NCBI RefSeq assembly: GCF_021497965.1
Contig: NZ_CP046525.1
Span: 248,001 to 312,000 of the forward strand
Direction: 5' to 3'
Length of the DNA: 64,000 nucleotides
Origin: Streptococcus infantis
Lineage (GTDB): Bacteria; Bacillota; Bacilli; Lactobacillales; Streptococcaceae
Under the pieces are notes generated by a model that saw only the letters and a list, made by a program, of their open reading frames with translations, had not been told where the DNA came from and made no database searches. Every line of letters begins with the position of its first letter. Within the stretch, counting starts at the first letter, position 1. The position numbers and the translations under genes are program-made. Positions 1 through 8,785 of this stretch are shown here, in pieces.

Positions 1-1
1 A

Positions 2-277
2 AAAGATTTGGACTTTTCTCTAACGGATAAGAACCTAATTGGTCTTGCTATGGGCTTTCCTGACTATTATGCCTCAGAATTATTGCCAGAAGACAATATT
101 CTAGCCTCAGTCGCCTATCAAGATGAATTGAATAAAATGAACCCTCAAGATGATAAGCAAGGGGGCGATATGACTGGAGCCGGTACAAAAGCAAACAAGT
201 GGAGGAATGGTATAGTATATTTGCTTATACTTGCACTAGTAATTAGGTTGATTTTTTATATGATGGTTAAGAGATAG
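2..277 (+). CDS. Hypothetical protein with C-terminal membrane anchor, 5' end outside window
   Basis: The reading frame is open from the first bases, so the real start lies upstream; the first possible start inside (TTG at 8) has no ribosome binding site. About 90 residues are visible: an acidic soluble part, a polar linker (DDKQGGD), then a basic patch and one hydrophobic segment near the C-terminus ending in VKR. This looks like a protein anchored by its C-terminal tail. It ends 12 bp before rsmA in the same direction and probably shares a transcript. I do not recognise the family. Confidence 0.6.
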   Translation, partial: KDLDFSLTDKNLIGLAMGFPDYYASELLPEDNILASVAYQDELNKMNPQDDKQGGDMTGAGTKANKWRNGIVYLLILALVIRLIFYMMVKR

Positions 278-289
278 AAAAGAGAATAA

Positions 290-1162
290 ATGAGAATTGC
301 AGATTATAGCGTGACCAAGGCAGTGCTGGAGCGTCACGGTTTTACCTTTAAAAAATCTTTCGGGCAAAATTTCTTGACGGATACCAATATCCTTCAAAAA
401 ATCGTGGATACAGCTGAAATTGATGATCAGGTTAATGTTATCGAAATCGGGCCAGGGATTGGTGCCTTGACAGAATTTTTGGCTGAGCGTGCAGCTCAAG
501 TCATGGCATTTGAGATCGACCACCGCTTGGTACCAATCCTAGCCGATACCTTGCGAGATTTTGACAATGTGACCGTAGTCAACGAGGACATTCTAAAAGT
601 TGACTTGGCACAGCACATCCAGAATTTTAAAAATCCTGACTTACCAATCAAGGTAGTAGCCAACTTGCCTTACTATATCACGACGCCTATTCTCATGCAC
701 TTGATTGAAAGTGGCATTCCTTTTAGTGAGTTTGTGGTTATGATGCAAAAAGAAGTGGCAGATCGTATCTCTGCTAAGCCAAATACCAAGGCTTACGGCA
801 GCTTGTCGATTGCAGTTCAGTATTACATGACCGCCAAGGTTGCTTTTATCGTACCTCGTACAGTCTTTGTGCCAGCACCAAATGTGGATTCAGCTATCCT
901 GAAAATGGTACGTCGCCCAGAACCGGCTGTAGCAGTGGAAGACGAGAAATTCTTCTTTAAAGTTTCCAAGGCTAGTTTTACCCATCGTCGTAAGACCTTG
1001 TGGAATAATCTGACAGGTTACTTTGGCAAGACTGATGAAATCAAGGATAAATTGACTAAGGCATTGGATCAGGCAGGACTATCCCCAAGTGTACGCGGTG
1101 AAGCTCTTGGCTTAGAAGAATTCGCTAGTCTAGCAGATGCGCTTAAAGGACAAGGACTCTAG
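290..1162 (+). CDS. rsmA: 16S rRNA (adenine1518/1519-N6) dimethyltransferase
   Basis: KsgA/RsmA uses SAM to dimethylate two adjacent adenines in the helix 45 loop of 16S rRNA, a late step in 30S assembly. The 290-residue protein has the normal family length. Visible motifs are SFGQNFL (residues 23-29), SAM-binding motif [10 protein letters not shown] (52-60) and the catalytic NLPYYI (125-130). The ATG follows AAAAGAGAATAA. It is followed after 1 bp by rsgA, another 30S maturation factor, so the two are likely co-transcribed. Nothing is missing. Confidence 0.97.
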   Translation: MRIADYSVTKAVLERHGFTFKKSFGQNFLTDTNILQKIVDTAEIDDQVNVIEIGPGIGALTEFLAERAAQVMAFEIDHRLVPILADTLRDFDNVTVVNEDILKVDLAQHIQNFKNPDLPIKVVANLPYYITTPILMHLIESGIPFSEFVVMMQKEVADRISAKPNTKAYGSLSIAVQYYMTAKVAFIVPRTVFVPAPNVDSAILKMVRRPEPAVAVEDEKFFFKVSKASFTHRRKTLWNNLTGYFGKTDEIKDKLTKALDQAGLSPSVRGEALGLEEFASLADALKGQGL

Positions 1163-1163
1163 G

Positions 1164-2042
1164 ATGCAGGGACAAATCATTAAATCTTTGGCCGGATTCT
1201 ACTATGTGGAGAGTGATGGTCAGGTTTATCAAACACGCGCGCGTGGAAATTTTCGTAAAAAGGGTCATACGCCCTATGTTGGAGATTGGGTAGATTTTTC
1301 TGCGGAGGAAAATTCCGAAGGTTATATTCTCAAGATTCACGAACGAAAAAATAGTCTGGTTCGTCCACCGATTGTCAATATTGACCAAGCTGTGGTGATC
1401 ATGTCGGTCAAAGAGCCTGACTTTAATAGCAACTTATTGGATCGGTTCTTGGTTCTTTTGGAGCACAAGGGCATTCATCCTATCGTCTATATTTCCAAAA
1501 TGGACTTACTAGAGGATAGGAGAGAACTGGATTTCTACGAGAAAACCTATCGTGCTATTGGTTACGATTTTGTGACGAGTAAAGAAGAACTTTTACCCTT
1601 GTTGACAGGCAAGATTACGGTCTTCATGGGGCAGACGGGTGTTGGAAAGTCAACTTTGCTCAATAAAATCGCACCTGATCTCAATCTAGAAACGGGAGAA
1701 ATCTCAGACAGTCTGGGTCGTGGTCGTCACACTACTCGAGCGGTTAGTTTTTACAATCTCAATGGTGGGAAAATCGCAGACACACCAGGTTTTTCATCGC
1801 TGGATTACGAAGTAACAACAGCAGAAGATCTGAATCAGGCTTTTCCAGAGATTGCTAGTGTCAGTCGTGATTGTAAATTCCGCACTTGTACCCATACCCA
1901 TGAGCCATCTTGCGCTGTAAAACCAGCAGTAGAAGAGGGCATCATTGCTACCTTCCGTTTTGACAACTACCTGCAATTCCTCAGTGAGATTGAAAATCGT
2001 AGAGAAACCTATAAAAAAGTCAGCAAAAAAATTCCAAAATAA
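1164..2042 (+). CDS. rsgA: Ribosome small subunit-dependent GTPase A
   Basis: RsgA (YjeQ) is a circularly permuted GTPase that checks late 30S subunit assembly. From the ATG at 1164 the protein is 292 residues: an N-terminal OB domain, P-loop GQTGVGKS (156-163), G3 motif DTPG (206-209), and a C-terminal zinc site made by C237, C242, H244 and C250. A frame-open extension begins inside rsmA, but this ATG lies just past the rsmA stop and gives the usual N-terminus (MQGQIIK). It belongs to the rsmA-rsgA-rpe-thiN operon. Confidence 0.96.
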   Translation: MQGQIIKSLAGFYYVESDGQVYQTRARGNFRKKGHTPYVGDWVDFSAEENSEGYILKIHERKNSLVRPPIVNIDQAVVIMSVKEPDFNSNLLDRFLVLLEHKGIHPIVYISKMDLLEDRRELDFYEKTYRAIGYDFVTSKEELLPLLTGKITVFMGQTGVGKSTLLNKIAPDLNLETGEISDSLGRGRHTTRAVSFYNLNGGKIADTPGFSSLDYEVTTAEDLNQAFPEIASVSRDCKFRTCTHTHEPSCAVKPAVEEGIIATFRFDNYLQFLSEIENRRETYKKVSKKIPK

Positions 2043-2052
2043 GGAGAAACCT

Positions 2053-2709
2053 ATGTCTCAATACAAGATTGCTCCGTCAATTCTGGCAGCGGATTATGCC
2101 AACTTTGAACGTGAAATCAAACGCTTAGAAGCAACTGGGGCTGAATATGCCCACATCGATATCATGGATGGTCACTTTGTACCCCAAATCAGTTTTGGTG
2201 CAGGTGTGGTCGAGGCTCTTCGTCCCCACAGCAAGATGGTCTTTGATTGCCACTTGATGGTATCAAATCCCGAACATCATTTAGAAGACTTTGCGCGTGC
2301 AGGTGCAGACATCATCAGCATCCATGCAGAAGCAACACCTCATATCCATGGGGCCCTTCAAAAAATTCGTTCTCTTGGAGTCAAACCTTCAGTCGTCATT
2401 AATCCTGGTACACCTGTTGAGGTGATTAAGCATGTGCTACACTTAGTTGACCAAGTATTAGTCATGACAGTTAACCCTGGATTTGGTGGGCAAGCCTTTC
2501 TGCCAGAAACCATGGATAAGGTACGTGAATTGGCTGCCCTTCGTGAGGAAAAAGGATTGAATTTTGAAATTGAAGTGGATGGTGGGATTGATGATCAGAC
2601 CATAGCTCAAGCCAAAGAAGCTGGTGCAACAGTCTTTGTAGCAGGGTCCTATGTCTTTAAGGGAGATGTCAATGAACGAGTGCAAGCTCTCAGAAAACAA
2701 CTGGACTAA
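2053..2709 (+). CDS. rpe: Ribulose-phosphate 3-epimerase
   Basis: Interconverts D-ribulose 5-phosphate and D-xylulose 5-phosphate in the pentose phosphate pathway. From the ATG at 2053, preceded by AAGGAGAAACCT, the protein has 218 residues and a complete TIM barrel: APSILAADYANF near the start, the metal-site motif HIDIMDGHFVP (34-44), HLMV, the MTVNPGFGGQ phosphate loop and VDGGI near the end. Upstream in-frame ATGs lie inside rsgA and would add residues foreign to the family. Its 3' end overlaps thiN by 38 bp. Confidence 0.96.
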   Translation: MSQYKIAPSILAADYANFEREIKRLEATGAEYAHIDIMDGHFVPQISFGAGVVEALRPHSKMVFDCHLMVSNPEHHLEDFARAGADIISIHAEATPHIHGALQKIRSLGVKPSVVINPGTPVEVIKHVLHLVDQVLVMTVNPGFGGQAFLPETMDKVRELAALREEKGLNFEIEVDGGIDDQTIAQAKEAGATVFVAGSYVFKGDVNERVQALRKQLD

Positions 2710-3334
2710 AGTTGCAGTTTTTGCAGGCGGAGACCGCGGTCACTATTGGACAGGTTTTGACTGCTTTGTCGGTGTGGATCGAGGCTCACTTTGGGTACTG
2801 GAGGAAAAACTTCCTCTTGCTTTAGCCGTTGGGGATTTTGATTCTGTGACTGTAGAAGAACGTCATTTGATTCAAAAACGTGCCCAGCATTTTGTTCAAG
2901 CTCAGCCAGAAAAAGATGATACCGATCTGGAACTAGCACTTTTAACGATTTTTGAAAAGAATTCTCAAGCTCAGGTGACCATTTTTGGTGCCCTAGGTGG
3001 TCGTATTGATCATATGTTGGCTAATGTGTTTCTGCCTAGCAATCCTAAATTGGCGCCCTATATGCGTCAGATAGAGATTGAGGATGGACAAAATTTGATT
3101 TGTTACTGTCCAGAAGGGATCAGTCAACTTGAACCACGGTCAGACTATGATTATCTTGCTTTTATGCCTGTGAGGGATAGTCAGCTGACCATTATCGGTG
3201 CCAAGTACGAATTGACAGAAGAGAACTTTTTCTTTAAGAAAGTCTATGCTTCTAACGAATATATAGATAGGGAAGTTTCGGTAACATGCCCGGATGGCTA
3301 TGTGGTCGTACTGCATAGTAAGGATAGGAGATAG
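2672..3334 (+). CDS. thiN: Thiamine pyrophosphokinase
   Basis: Transfers pyrophosphate from ATP to thiamine to give the cofactor thiamine diphosphate. The fold is recognisable from VAVFAGGDRG, VGVDRGS, the metal site VGDFDSV, EKDDTDLELAL and the FGALGGRIDH motif. I chose the ATG at 2672 because GGGAG lies six bases upstream, inside the end of rpe; the family core starts about ten residues later, so a slightly later start cannot be excluded. The 38-bp overlap with rpe implies translational coupling. About 220 residues, slightly above the typical 210. Confidence 0.92.
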   Translation: MNECKLSENNWTKVAVFAGGDRGHYWTGFDCFVGVDRGSLWVLEEKLPLALAVGDFDSVTVEERHLIQKRAQHFVQAQPEKDDTDLELALLTIFEKNSQAQVTIFGALGGRIDHMLANVFLPSNPKLAPYMRQIEIEDGQNLICYCPEGISQLEPRSDYDYLAFMPVRDSQLTIIGAKYELTEENFFFKKVYASNEYIDREVSVTCPDGYVVVLHSKDRR

Positions 3335-3335
3335 G

Positions 3336-4592
3336 ATGGAGATTGTATTACTACTGTTATTAATTGCTAACCTAGTCGGCCTCTTTCTCATTTGGCAAAG
3401 GCAGGACAAGCAGGAGCAATATTTGACCAAGAGTTTAGAAGATCAGGCAGATAATCTCTCAGATCAACTGGATTATCGCTTCGAACAAGCTCGACAGGTC
3501 AGTCAGCTGGATCAAAAAAATCTTGAAGTAGCTGTCAGTGATCGCTTGCAGGAAGTGCGAATCGAGTTACACCAAGGCCTGACTCAAGTTCGGCAGGAGA
3601 TGAATGAAAACCTCCTCCAAACAAGAGATAAGACAGACCAACGCCTCCAAGCCTTGCAGGAATCAAATGAACAACGCTTAGAACAAATGCGCCAAACGGT
3701 TGAGGAAAAATTAGAAAAGACCTTGCAGACACGCTTGCAGGCTTCCTTTGAGACAGTTTCCAAGCAATTGGAATCTGTCAATCGCGGCCTTGGAGAAATG
3801 CAGACGATTGCCCGTGATGTCGGCGCTCTTAATAAAGTCTTATCTGGTACAAAAACTCGAGGAATTCTAGGAGAATTACAACTGGGACAGATTATTGAAG
3901 ATATCATGACACCTGCCCAGTATGAACGAGAATTTGCAACTGTTGAAAACTCTAGTGAACGAGTAGAATACGCCATCAAGTTGCCTGGCCAAGGCGACCA
4001 AGAATATGTCTATCTACCGATTGATTCTAAGTTTCCACTGGAGGATTATTACCGCCTTGAAGAAGCCTATGAAGCGGGTGATAAGGATGAGATTGAACGT
4101 TGTCGTAAATCTCTCCTAGCAAGTGTTAAACGTTTTGCCAAGGATATCAAAAGTAAATATTTGGCGCCTCCTCGAACAACCAATTTTGGTGTCTTGTTTG
4201 TTCCAACAGAAGGACTCTATTCAGAAATCGTTCGTAATCCGATTTTCTTTGATGATTTGAGACGGGAGGAGCAGATTATCGTTGCAGGGCCAAGTACCTT
4301 ATCAGCCCTTCTTAACTCTCTATCAGTTGGCTTCAAAACTCTCAATATCCAAAAGAGTGCCGACCATATCAGCAAGACTCTTGCCAGTGTCAAGACCGAG
4401 TTTGGCAAGTTTGGGGGGATTTTGGTCAAGACACAAAAACATCTCCAACATGCCTCTGGCAATATTGATGATTTATTAAACCGTCGTACTACAGCTATCG
4501 AGCGAACGCTCCGTCACATTGAGTTATCAGAAGGTGAGCCTGCGCTTGATCTACTCCAGTTCCAAGAAGATGAGGAAGAATATGAAGATTAG
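3336..4592 (+). CDS. rmuC: DNA recombination protein RmuC
   Basis: RmuC-family proteins limit inversions at short inverted repeats and carry a restriction-endonuclease-like core. The 418-residue protein has an N-terminal membrane segment (about residues 3-19), a long predicted coiled coil rich in Q, E, R and L (about 25-150), then the conserved RmuC domain with GILGELQLG, YAIKLPG, LPIDSKFPLEDY and the later LSVGFKTL region. The ATG at 3336 lies one base past the thiN stop with AGGATAGGAG upstream. An upstream in-frame ATG inside thiN is rejected. It overlaps the YhaM gene by 11 bp. Confidence 0.94.
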   Translation: MEIVLLLLLIANLVGLFLIWQRQDKQEQYLTKSLEDQADNLSDQLDYRFEQARQVSQLDQKNLEVAVSDRLQEVRIELHQGLTQVRQEMNENLLQTRDKTDQRLQALQESNEQRLEQMRQTVEEKLEKTLQTRLQASFETVSKQLESVNRGLGEMQTIARDVGALNKVLSGTKTRGILGELQLGQIIEDIMTPAQYEREFATVENSSERVEYAIKLPGQGDQEYVYLPIDSKFPLEDYYRLEEAYEAGDKDEIERCRKSLLASVKRFAKDIKSKYLAPPRTTNFGVLFVPTEGLYSEIVRNPIFFDDLRREEQIIVAGPSTLSALLNSLSVGFKTLNIQKSADHISKTLASVKTEFGKFGGILVKTQKHLQHASGNIDDLLNRRTTAIERTLRHIELSEGEPALDLLQFQEDEEEYED

Positions 4593-5523
4593 TCACATGA
4601 AGAAAGATGAGCTGTTTGAAGGCTTTTACTTAATCAAATCAGCTGACCTAAGACAGACGCGTGCTGGGAAGAATTACCTGGCTTTCACTTTCCAAGATGA
4701 CAGTGGGGAAATTGAAGGGAAACTCTGGGATGCCCAACCTCATAACGTCGAAGCTTTTACTGCAGGGAAAGTTGTTCACATGCAGGGACGTCGTGAGGTA
4801 TACAATAACACCCCACAGGTTAATCAAATCACCCTTCGCTTACCACAACCTGGCGAACCAAATGACCCAGCAGATTTTAAGGTAAAATCACCAGTGGATG
4901 TTAAGGAAATCCGTGAGTATATGGCGCAGATGATTTTCAAAATTGAAAATCCTATCTGGCAACGAATCGTTCGAGCTCTCTATACCAAATATGATAAAGA
5001 ATTTTATTCCTATCCAGCTGCCAAAACCAACCATCATGCCTTTGAAACAGGACTTGCTTATCATACGGCTACTATGGTTCGTTTAGCAGAGGCAATTGCT
5101 GATGTGTACCCACAGCTTAATAAGAGCTTGCTCTATGCGGGAATTATGCTCCATGACCTAGCCAAGGTTATTGAGTTGACTGGTCCAGACCAGACAGAGT
5201 ATACAGTCAGAGGGAACCTTATCGGACATATTGCCTTGATTGATAGTGAAATCACCAAAACAGTAATGGAACTTGGCATTGATGATACTCGAGAAGAAGT
5301 GGTGCTTCTGCGCCATGTGATTCTCAGCCACCATGGTTTACTTGAGTATGGTAGTCCAGTTCGTCCTCGTGTGATGGAAGCTGAAATCATTCATATGATT
5401 GATAATCTAGATGCCAGCATGATGATGATGTCAACAGCGCTCGCCCTTGTTGATGAGGGTGAAATGACCAATAAAGTCTTTGCAATGGACAATCGTTCCT
5501 TCTACAAGCCAAAATTAGACTAG
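4582..5523 (+). CDS. yhaM: 3'-5' exoribonuclease YhaM (Cbf1 family)
   Basis: YhaM is an exonuclease that trims RNA (and single-stranded DNA) from the 3' end; the pneumococcal orthologue is called Cbf1. The 313-residue protein has an N-terminal OB-fold (about 15-90; LAFTFQDDSGEIEGKLW) and a C-terminal HD domain with HHAFETG (151-157), H161 and the paired H191-D192 (MLHDLAK). The ATG at 4582 follows GAGGAAGAAT and overlaps the end of rmuC, fitting a coupled operon. A strong terminator at 5531-5570 closes the operon. Confidence 0.94.
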   Translation: MKISHMKKDELFEGFYLIKSADLRQTRAGKNYLAFTFQDDSGEIEGKLWDAQPHNVEAFTAGKVVHMQGRREVYNNTPQVNQITLRLPQPGEPNDPADFKVKSPVDVKEIREYMAQMIFKIENPIWQRIVRALYTKYDKEFYSYPAAKTNHHAFETGLAYHTATMVRLAEAIADVYPQLNKSLLYAGIMLHDLAKVIELTGPDQTEYTVRGNLIGHIALIDSEITKTVMELGIDDTREEVVLLRHVILSHHGLLEYGSPVRPRVMEAEIIHMIDNLDASMMMMSTALALVDEGEMTNKVFAMDNRSFYKPKLD

Positions 5524-5530
5524 AAACTAA

Positions 5531-5570
5531 AAAAATGAGCTTTATTTAGACAATAAAGTTCGTTTTTTTT
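5531..5570 (+). terminator. Rho-independent terminator after yhaM
   Basis: A 16-bp stem with two G-U pairs (left arm from 5531, right arm AATAAAGTTC onward) and a TTAGAC-type loop runs into a stretch of eight T. It closes the rsmA-yhaM operon just before the purR promoter. Confidence 0.85.
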
Positions 5571-5579
5571 GCTTTAGTG

Positions 5580-5588
5580 TGATATAAT
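5580..5588 (+). promoter_or_regulatory. Extended -10 promoter of purR
   Basis: TGATATAAT gives a perfect -10 box with the TGn extension, 37 bp before the purR ATG. No good -35 box is visible, as is common for extended -10 promoters in streptococci. Confidence 0.75.
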
Positions 5589-5625
5589 GAGAAAAAGACT
5601 AATTAAAAAGAATGGTGAATAACTA

Positions 5626-6450
5626 ATGAAATTAAGAAGAAGTGATCGGATGGTTGTTATTTCCAATTACTTGATTAACAATCCTTACAAATTAACCAGT
5701 CTCAATACCTTTGCAGAAAAGTATGAATCTGCTAAGTCTTCTATTTCAGAAGATATTGTCATCATTAAGCGTGCCTTCGAAGAAATTGAAATCGGTCATA
5801 TTCAAACGGTGACAGGTGCTGGTGGTGGTGTTATTTTTACACCATCGATCTCTACCCTTGAGTCTAAAACGATTATCGAAGAGCTTCGTGATAAACTTTC
5901 AGAGAGTGACCGCATTCTTCCGGGTGGCTACATTTATTTATCTGACCTATTGAGCACTCCAGCTATTTTGAAAAACATCGGTCGCATTATTGCTAAGAGC
6001 TTTATGGATCAGAAGATTGATGCCGTTATGACTGTTGCGACCAAAGGGGTTCCGCTTGCAAATGCAGTGGCAAATGTTCTCAATGTTCCATTTGTCATTG
6101 TCCGTCGCGACTTGAAAATCACTGAGGGTTCAACTGTTAGTGTCAACTATGTTTCAGGTTCTAGTGACCGTATCGAAAAGATGTTCCTTTCAAAACGTAG
6201 CCTTAAAGCAGGAAGTCGTGTCTTGATCGTTGATGACTTCTTGAAGGGTGGAGGGACCATTAACGGGATGATTAGCCTCTTGTCTGAGTTTGATTCTGAA
6301 TTGGCTGGAGTAGCCGTCTTTGCCGATAATGCGCAAGAAGATCGCGAACAACAGTTTGATTACAAATCACTCTTGAAGGTTACCAACATTGATGTGAAGA
6401 ATCAAAAAATTGCTGTTGAAGTTGGAAACATCTTTGACGCAGAAAAATAA
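5626..6450 (+). CDS. purR: Purine operon regulator PurR
   Basis: PurR of Gram-positives binds PurBoxes and responds to PRPP; in streptococci it mainly activates purine synthesis genes. The 274-residue protein has an N-terminal winged helix (1-70; RRSDRMVVISNYLINNP) and a C-terminal phosphoribosyltransferase-like domain with the PRPP loop VLIVDDFLKGGGT (199-211). It is monocistronic: its own extended -10 promoter upstream and a hairpin at 6468-6500 downstream. Length and motifs are typical. Confidence 0.96.
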   Translation: MKLRRSDRMVVISNYLINNPYKLTSLNTFAEKYESAKSSISEDIVIIKRAFEEIEIGHIQTVTGAGGGVIFTPSISTLESKTIIEELRDKLSESDRILPGGYIYLSDLLSTPAILKNIGRIIAKSFMDQKIDAVMTVATKGVPLANAVANVLNVPFVIVRRDLKITEGSTVSVNYVSGSSDRIEKMFLSKRSLKAGSRVLIVDDFLKGGGTINGMISLLSEFDSELAGVAVFADNAQEDREQQFDYKSLLKVTNIDVKNQKIAVEVGNIFDAEK

Positions 6451-6467
6451 GAATGAACTTAAAATAC

Positions 6468-6500
6468 AAAGGTTGGAACTTTCGTCCCAGCCTTTCTTTG
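6468..6500 (+). terminator. Terminator-like hairpin between purR and lysA
   Basis: AAAGGTTGG pairs with CCAGCCTTT across a loop containing the ACTTTCGTC sequence, followed by a weak T-rich tail. Hairpins of this GGNTGGNA...CCAGNC type recur in this genome (compare 29322-29350). Confidence 0.6.
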
Positions 6501-6522
6501 ATAATGAATATAAAGGAGTCCT

Positions 6523-7776
6523 ATGAAAACACCATTTATTAATCGTGAAGCCCTAGAAAAAATTGTTGAAGAGTTTCCAACCCCTTTCCACCTCTACGAT
6601 GAAAAAGGGATTCGCGAGAAAGCACGCGCAGTAAACAAAGCCTTTTCTTGGAATCAGGGCTTTAAAGAATATTTTGCAGTCAAGGCGACTCCGACCCCAG
6701 CTATCTTGAAAATCTTACAAGAAGAAGGATGTGGAGTGGATTGTTCTAGTTATGTAGAACTCTTGATGAGTCATAAGCTAGGATTTTCTGGTTCTGATAT
6801 GATGTTCTCATCCAATAATACTCCAGATAGAGAGTATGCTTATGCCCGTGAATTAGGTGCGACGATTAATTTAGATGCTTTTGAAGATATCGAACATTTA
6901 GATCGTGCAGCAGGTATCCCAGAAATCATCTCTTGCCGTTATAATCCTGGTGGCGTATTTGAACTAGGGACAGACATTATGGATAATCCTGGCGAAGCTA
7001 AGTTCGGGATGACCAAGGAGCAGCTCTTTGAAGCCTTTGCTATCCTGAAAGAAAAGGGAGCTAAAACCTTTGGGATTCATTCCTTCCTAGCTTCCAATAC
7101 AGTGACCCACCTTTATTATCCAGAATTAGCGCGTCAGCTCTTTGAGTTGGCTGTAGAAATCAAGGAAAAGTTGGATATTTCGCTGGACTTTATCAACCTT
7201 TCTGGTGGTATCGGGGTCAACTATCGCCCAGATCAAGAGCCAAATGATATTGCTTTGATTGGTGAGGGAGTTCGTCAGGTTTATGAAGAAGTTCTTACAC
7301 CAGCAGGTCTTGGTCAAGTTAAGATTTTTACAGAACTAGGACGCTTTATGTTGGCACCTCATGGTATTTTAGTCACAAAAGTAACTCATAAAAAGAAAAC
7401 CTACCGTACTTATCTAGGAGTCGATGCGTCAGCTGTCAATCTTATGAGACCAGCTATGTACGGTGCTTACCACCATATTACTAATATGATGCATCCTGAT
7501 GGTCAGACTGAAGTGGTTGATGTTGTTGGTTCTCTTTGTGAAAACAACGACAAGTTTGCAGTAAATCGTGAGCTACCTCAAACAGAAATTGGTGATTTGT
7601 TAGTCATTCATGATACAGGTGCCCATGGCTTCTCTATGGGATACCAGTACAATGCGAAACTTCGTTCGGCAGAGATTCTCTACACAGAGGACGGTGGTGC
7701 TCGACTAATCCGTAGAGCAGAGCGACCTGAGGACTATTTTGCGACTCTTTACGGGTTTGACTTTGACAAGGATTAG
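6523..7776 (+). CDS. lysA: Diaminopimelate decarboxylase
   Basis: Decarboxylates meso-diaminopimelate to L-lysine, the last step of lysine synthesis and the source of peptidoglycan lysine in streptococci. It is a fold-type III PLP enzyme: the PLP lysine is K54 in FAVKAT, followed by GCGVDCSS, the SGGIGVNY glycine loop, TELGRFM and the substrate-site motif LCENNDKFA with the HDTGAHGFSMGYQYN region near the C-terminus. At 417 residues it is full length. AAAGGAGTCCT precedes the ATG. Confidence 0.95.
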   Translation: MKTPFINREALEKIVEEFPTPFHLYDEKGIREKARAVNKAFSWNQGFKEYFAVKATPTPAILKILQEEGCGVDCSSYVELLMSHKLGFSGSDMMFSSNNTPDREYAYARELGATINLDAFEDIEHLDRAAGIPEIISCRYNPGGVFELGTDIMDNPGEAKFGMTKEQLFEAFAILKEKGAKTFGIHSFLASNTVTHLYYPELARQLFELAVEIKEKLDISLDFINLSGGIGVNYRPDQEPNDIALIGEGVRQVYEEVLTPAGLGQVKIFTELGRFMLAPHGILVTKVTHKKKTYRTYLGVDASAVNLMRPAMYGAYHHITNMMHPDGQTEVVDVVGSLCENNDKFAVNRELPQTEIGDLLVIHDTGAHGFSMGYQYNAKLRSAEILYTEDGGARLIRRAERPEDYFATLYGFDFDKD

Positions 7777-7846
7777 AAGAATTTTTGAAAATCATGAAAG
7801 TTGAAAGTGAAAAACAGATTGTTTTCTAAAAAATAGACAAAATCTA

Positions 7847-7874
7847 TTGTTTTTCCTTTCAAGCGTGTTATAAT
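7847..7874 (+). promoter_or_regulatory. Promoter of pflA
   Basis: TTGTTT, a 16-bp spacer and TATAAT with the TGT extension. A small inverted repeat (AATAGA-N5-TCTATT) lies just upstream and touches the -35 box, so a regulator could bind there. Confidence 0.75.
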
Positions 7875-7879
7875 AAAAT

Positions 7880-7894
7880 TATAAAACGGTTTCA
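7880..7894 (+). promoter_or_regulatory. Possible catabolite-responsive element upstream of pflA
   Basis: TATAAAACGGTTTCA fits the cre consensus WTGNAANCGNWNNCW except at the second and third positions. It lies just downstream of the -10 box, where CcpA binding would block transcription. ccpA itself is in this window at 45589. Confidence 0.4.
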
Positions 7895-7908
7895 AGGAAG
7901 GTGACGTT

Positions 7909-8703
7909 ATGTCAGAAGAAACAATTGACTATGGACAAGTGACAGGAATGGTGCATTCGACAGAGAGTTTTGGGGCGGTAGATGGTCCCGGAATCCGTTT
8001 CATTGTCTTTTTGCAGGGCTGTCAGATGCGTTGCCAGTATTGCCATAACCCGGATACATGGGCTATGGAAACCAATAAATCTCGTGTACGAACAGTAGAT
8101 GATGTCTTGGAAGAAGCGCTTCGCTATCGTGGTTTCTGGGGAGACAAGGGAGGTATCACAGTCAGCGGAGGAGAAGCCCTCTTGCAGATTGATTTCTTGA
8201 TTGCCCTCTTTACCAAGGCGAAAGAAAAAGGCATCCACTGTACCTTGGATACTTGTGCCCTTCCGTTCCGTAATAAACCACGCTATCTTGAAAAATTTGA
8301 TAAATTAATGGCTGTGACTGATTTGGTTCTTCTTGATATCAAAGAAATTAATGATGCTCAACATAGGATTGTAACCAGTCAAAGTAACAAAACCATTTTA
8401 GCTTGTGCTCAATACTTGTCAGATATTGGGAAACCTGTCTGGATTCGTCACGTTCTCGTACCTGGGTTGACAGACCGAGATGAAGATTTGATTGAGCTTG
8501 GGAAGTTCGTGAAAACTCTTAAAAACGTTGATAAGTTTGAAATCCTACCTTATCACACGATGGGTGAATTCAAGTGGCGTGAACTTGGCATTCCGTATTC
8601 GCTTGAAGGAGTTAAACCTCCGACAGCAGATCGTGTCAAGAACGCTAAGGAATTGATGGATACAGAAAGCTATCAAGATTACATGAAACGTGTACATGGA
8701 TAA
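7909..8703 (+). CDS. pflA: Pyruvate formate-lyase activating enzyme
   Basis: Radical-SAM enzyme that installs the glycyl radical in pyruvate formate-lyase, switching on mixed-acid fermentation without oxygen. The [4Fe-4S] ligands are C38, C42 and C45 (GCQMRCQYC), after the GPGIRFIVFLQG loop; GGITVSGGEALLQ is the SAM-binding GGE motif. The 264-residue length is typical. GGAAGGTGACGTT precedes the ATG. It is a single gene with its own promoter and terminator; the lyase gene is not in the window. Confidence 0.95.
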   Translation: MSEETIDYGQVTGMVHSTESFGAVDGPGIRFIVFLQGCQMRCQYCHNPDTWAMETNKSRVRTVDDVLEEALRYRGFWGDKGGITVSGGEALLQIDFLIALFTKAKEKGIHCTLDTCALPFRNKPRYLEKFDKLMAVTDLVLLDIKEINDAQHRIVTSQSNKTILACAQYLSDIGKPVWIRHVLVPGLTDRDEDLIELGKFVKTLKNVDKFEILPYHTMGEFKWRELGIPYSLEGVKPPTADRVKNAKELMDTESYQDYMKRVHG

Positions 8704-8713
8704 TATAAAAAAT

Positions 8714-8739
8714 GAGGTCGAGTTTTCTCGGCCTCTTTT
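8714..8739 (+). terminator. Terminator of pflA
   Basis: GAGGTCGAG pairs with CTCGGCCTC (one G-U) around a four-T loop, followed by TTTT. Confidence 0.8.
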
Positions 8740-8748
8740 CGATTATAG

Positions 8749-8785
8749 AAAAGACTCAGCAATTTAGCCGAGCCTTTTATTTTTT
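8749..8785. terminator. Bidirectional terminator between pflA and yidC2
   Basis: AAAAGACTCAGC pairs with GCCGAGCCTTTT (two G-U pairs). T runs exist in both readings, so it can end yidC2 from the minus strand and back up the pflA terminator. Confidence 0.8.

Noticed and set aside
3584-3979. 131-codon open frame antisense to rmuC
   Set aside because: Shadow of the coiled-coil repeats of RmuC; no ribosome binding site.
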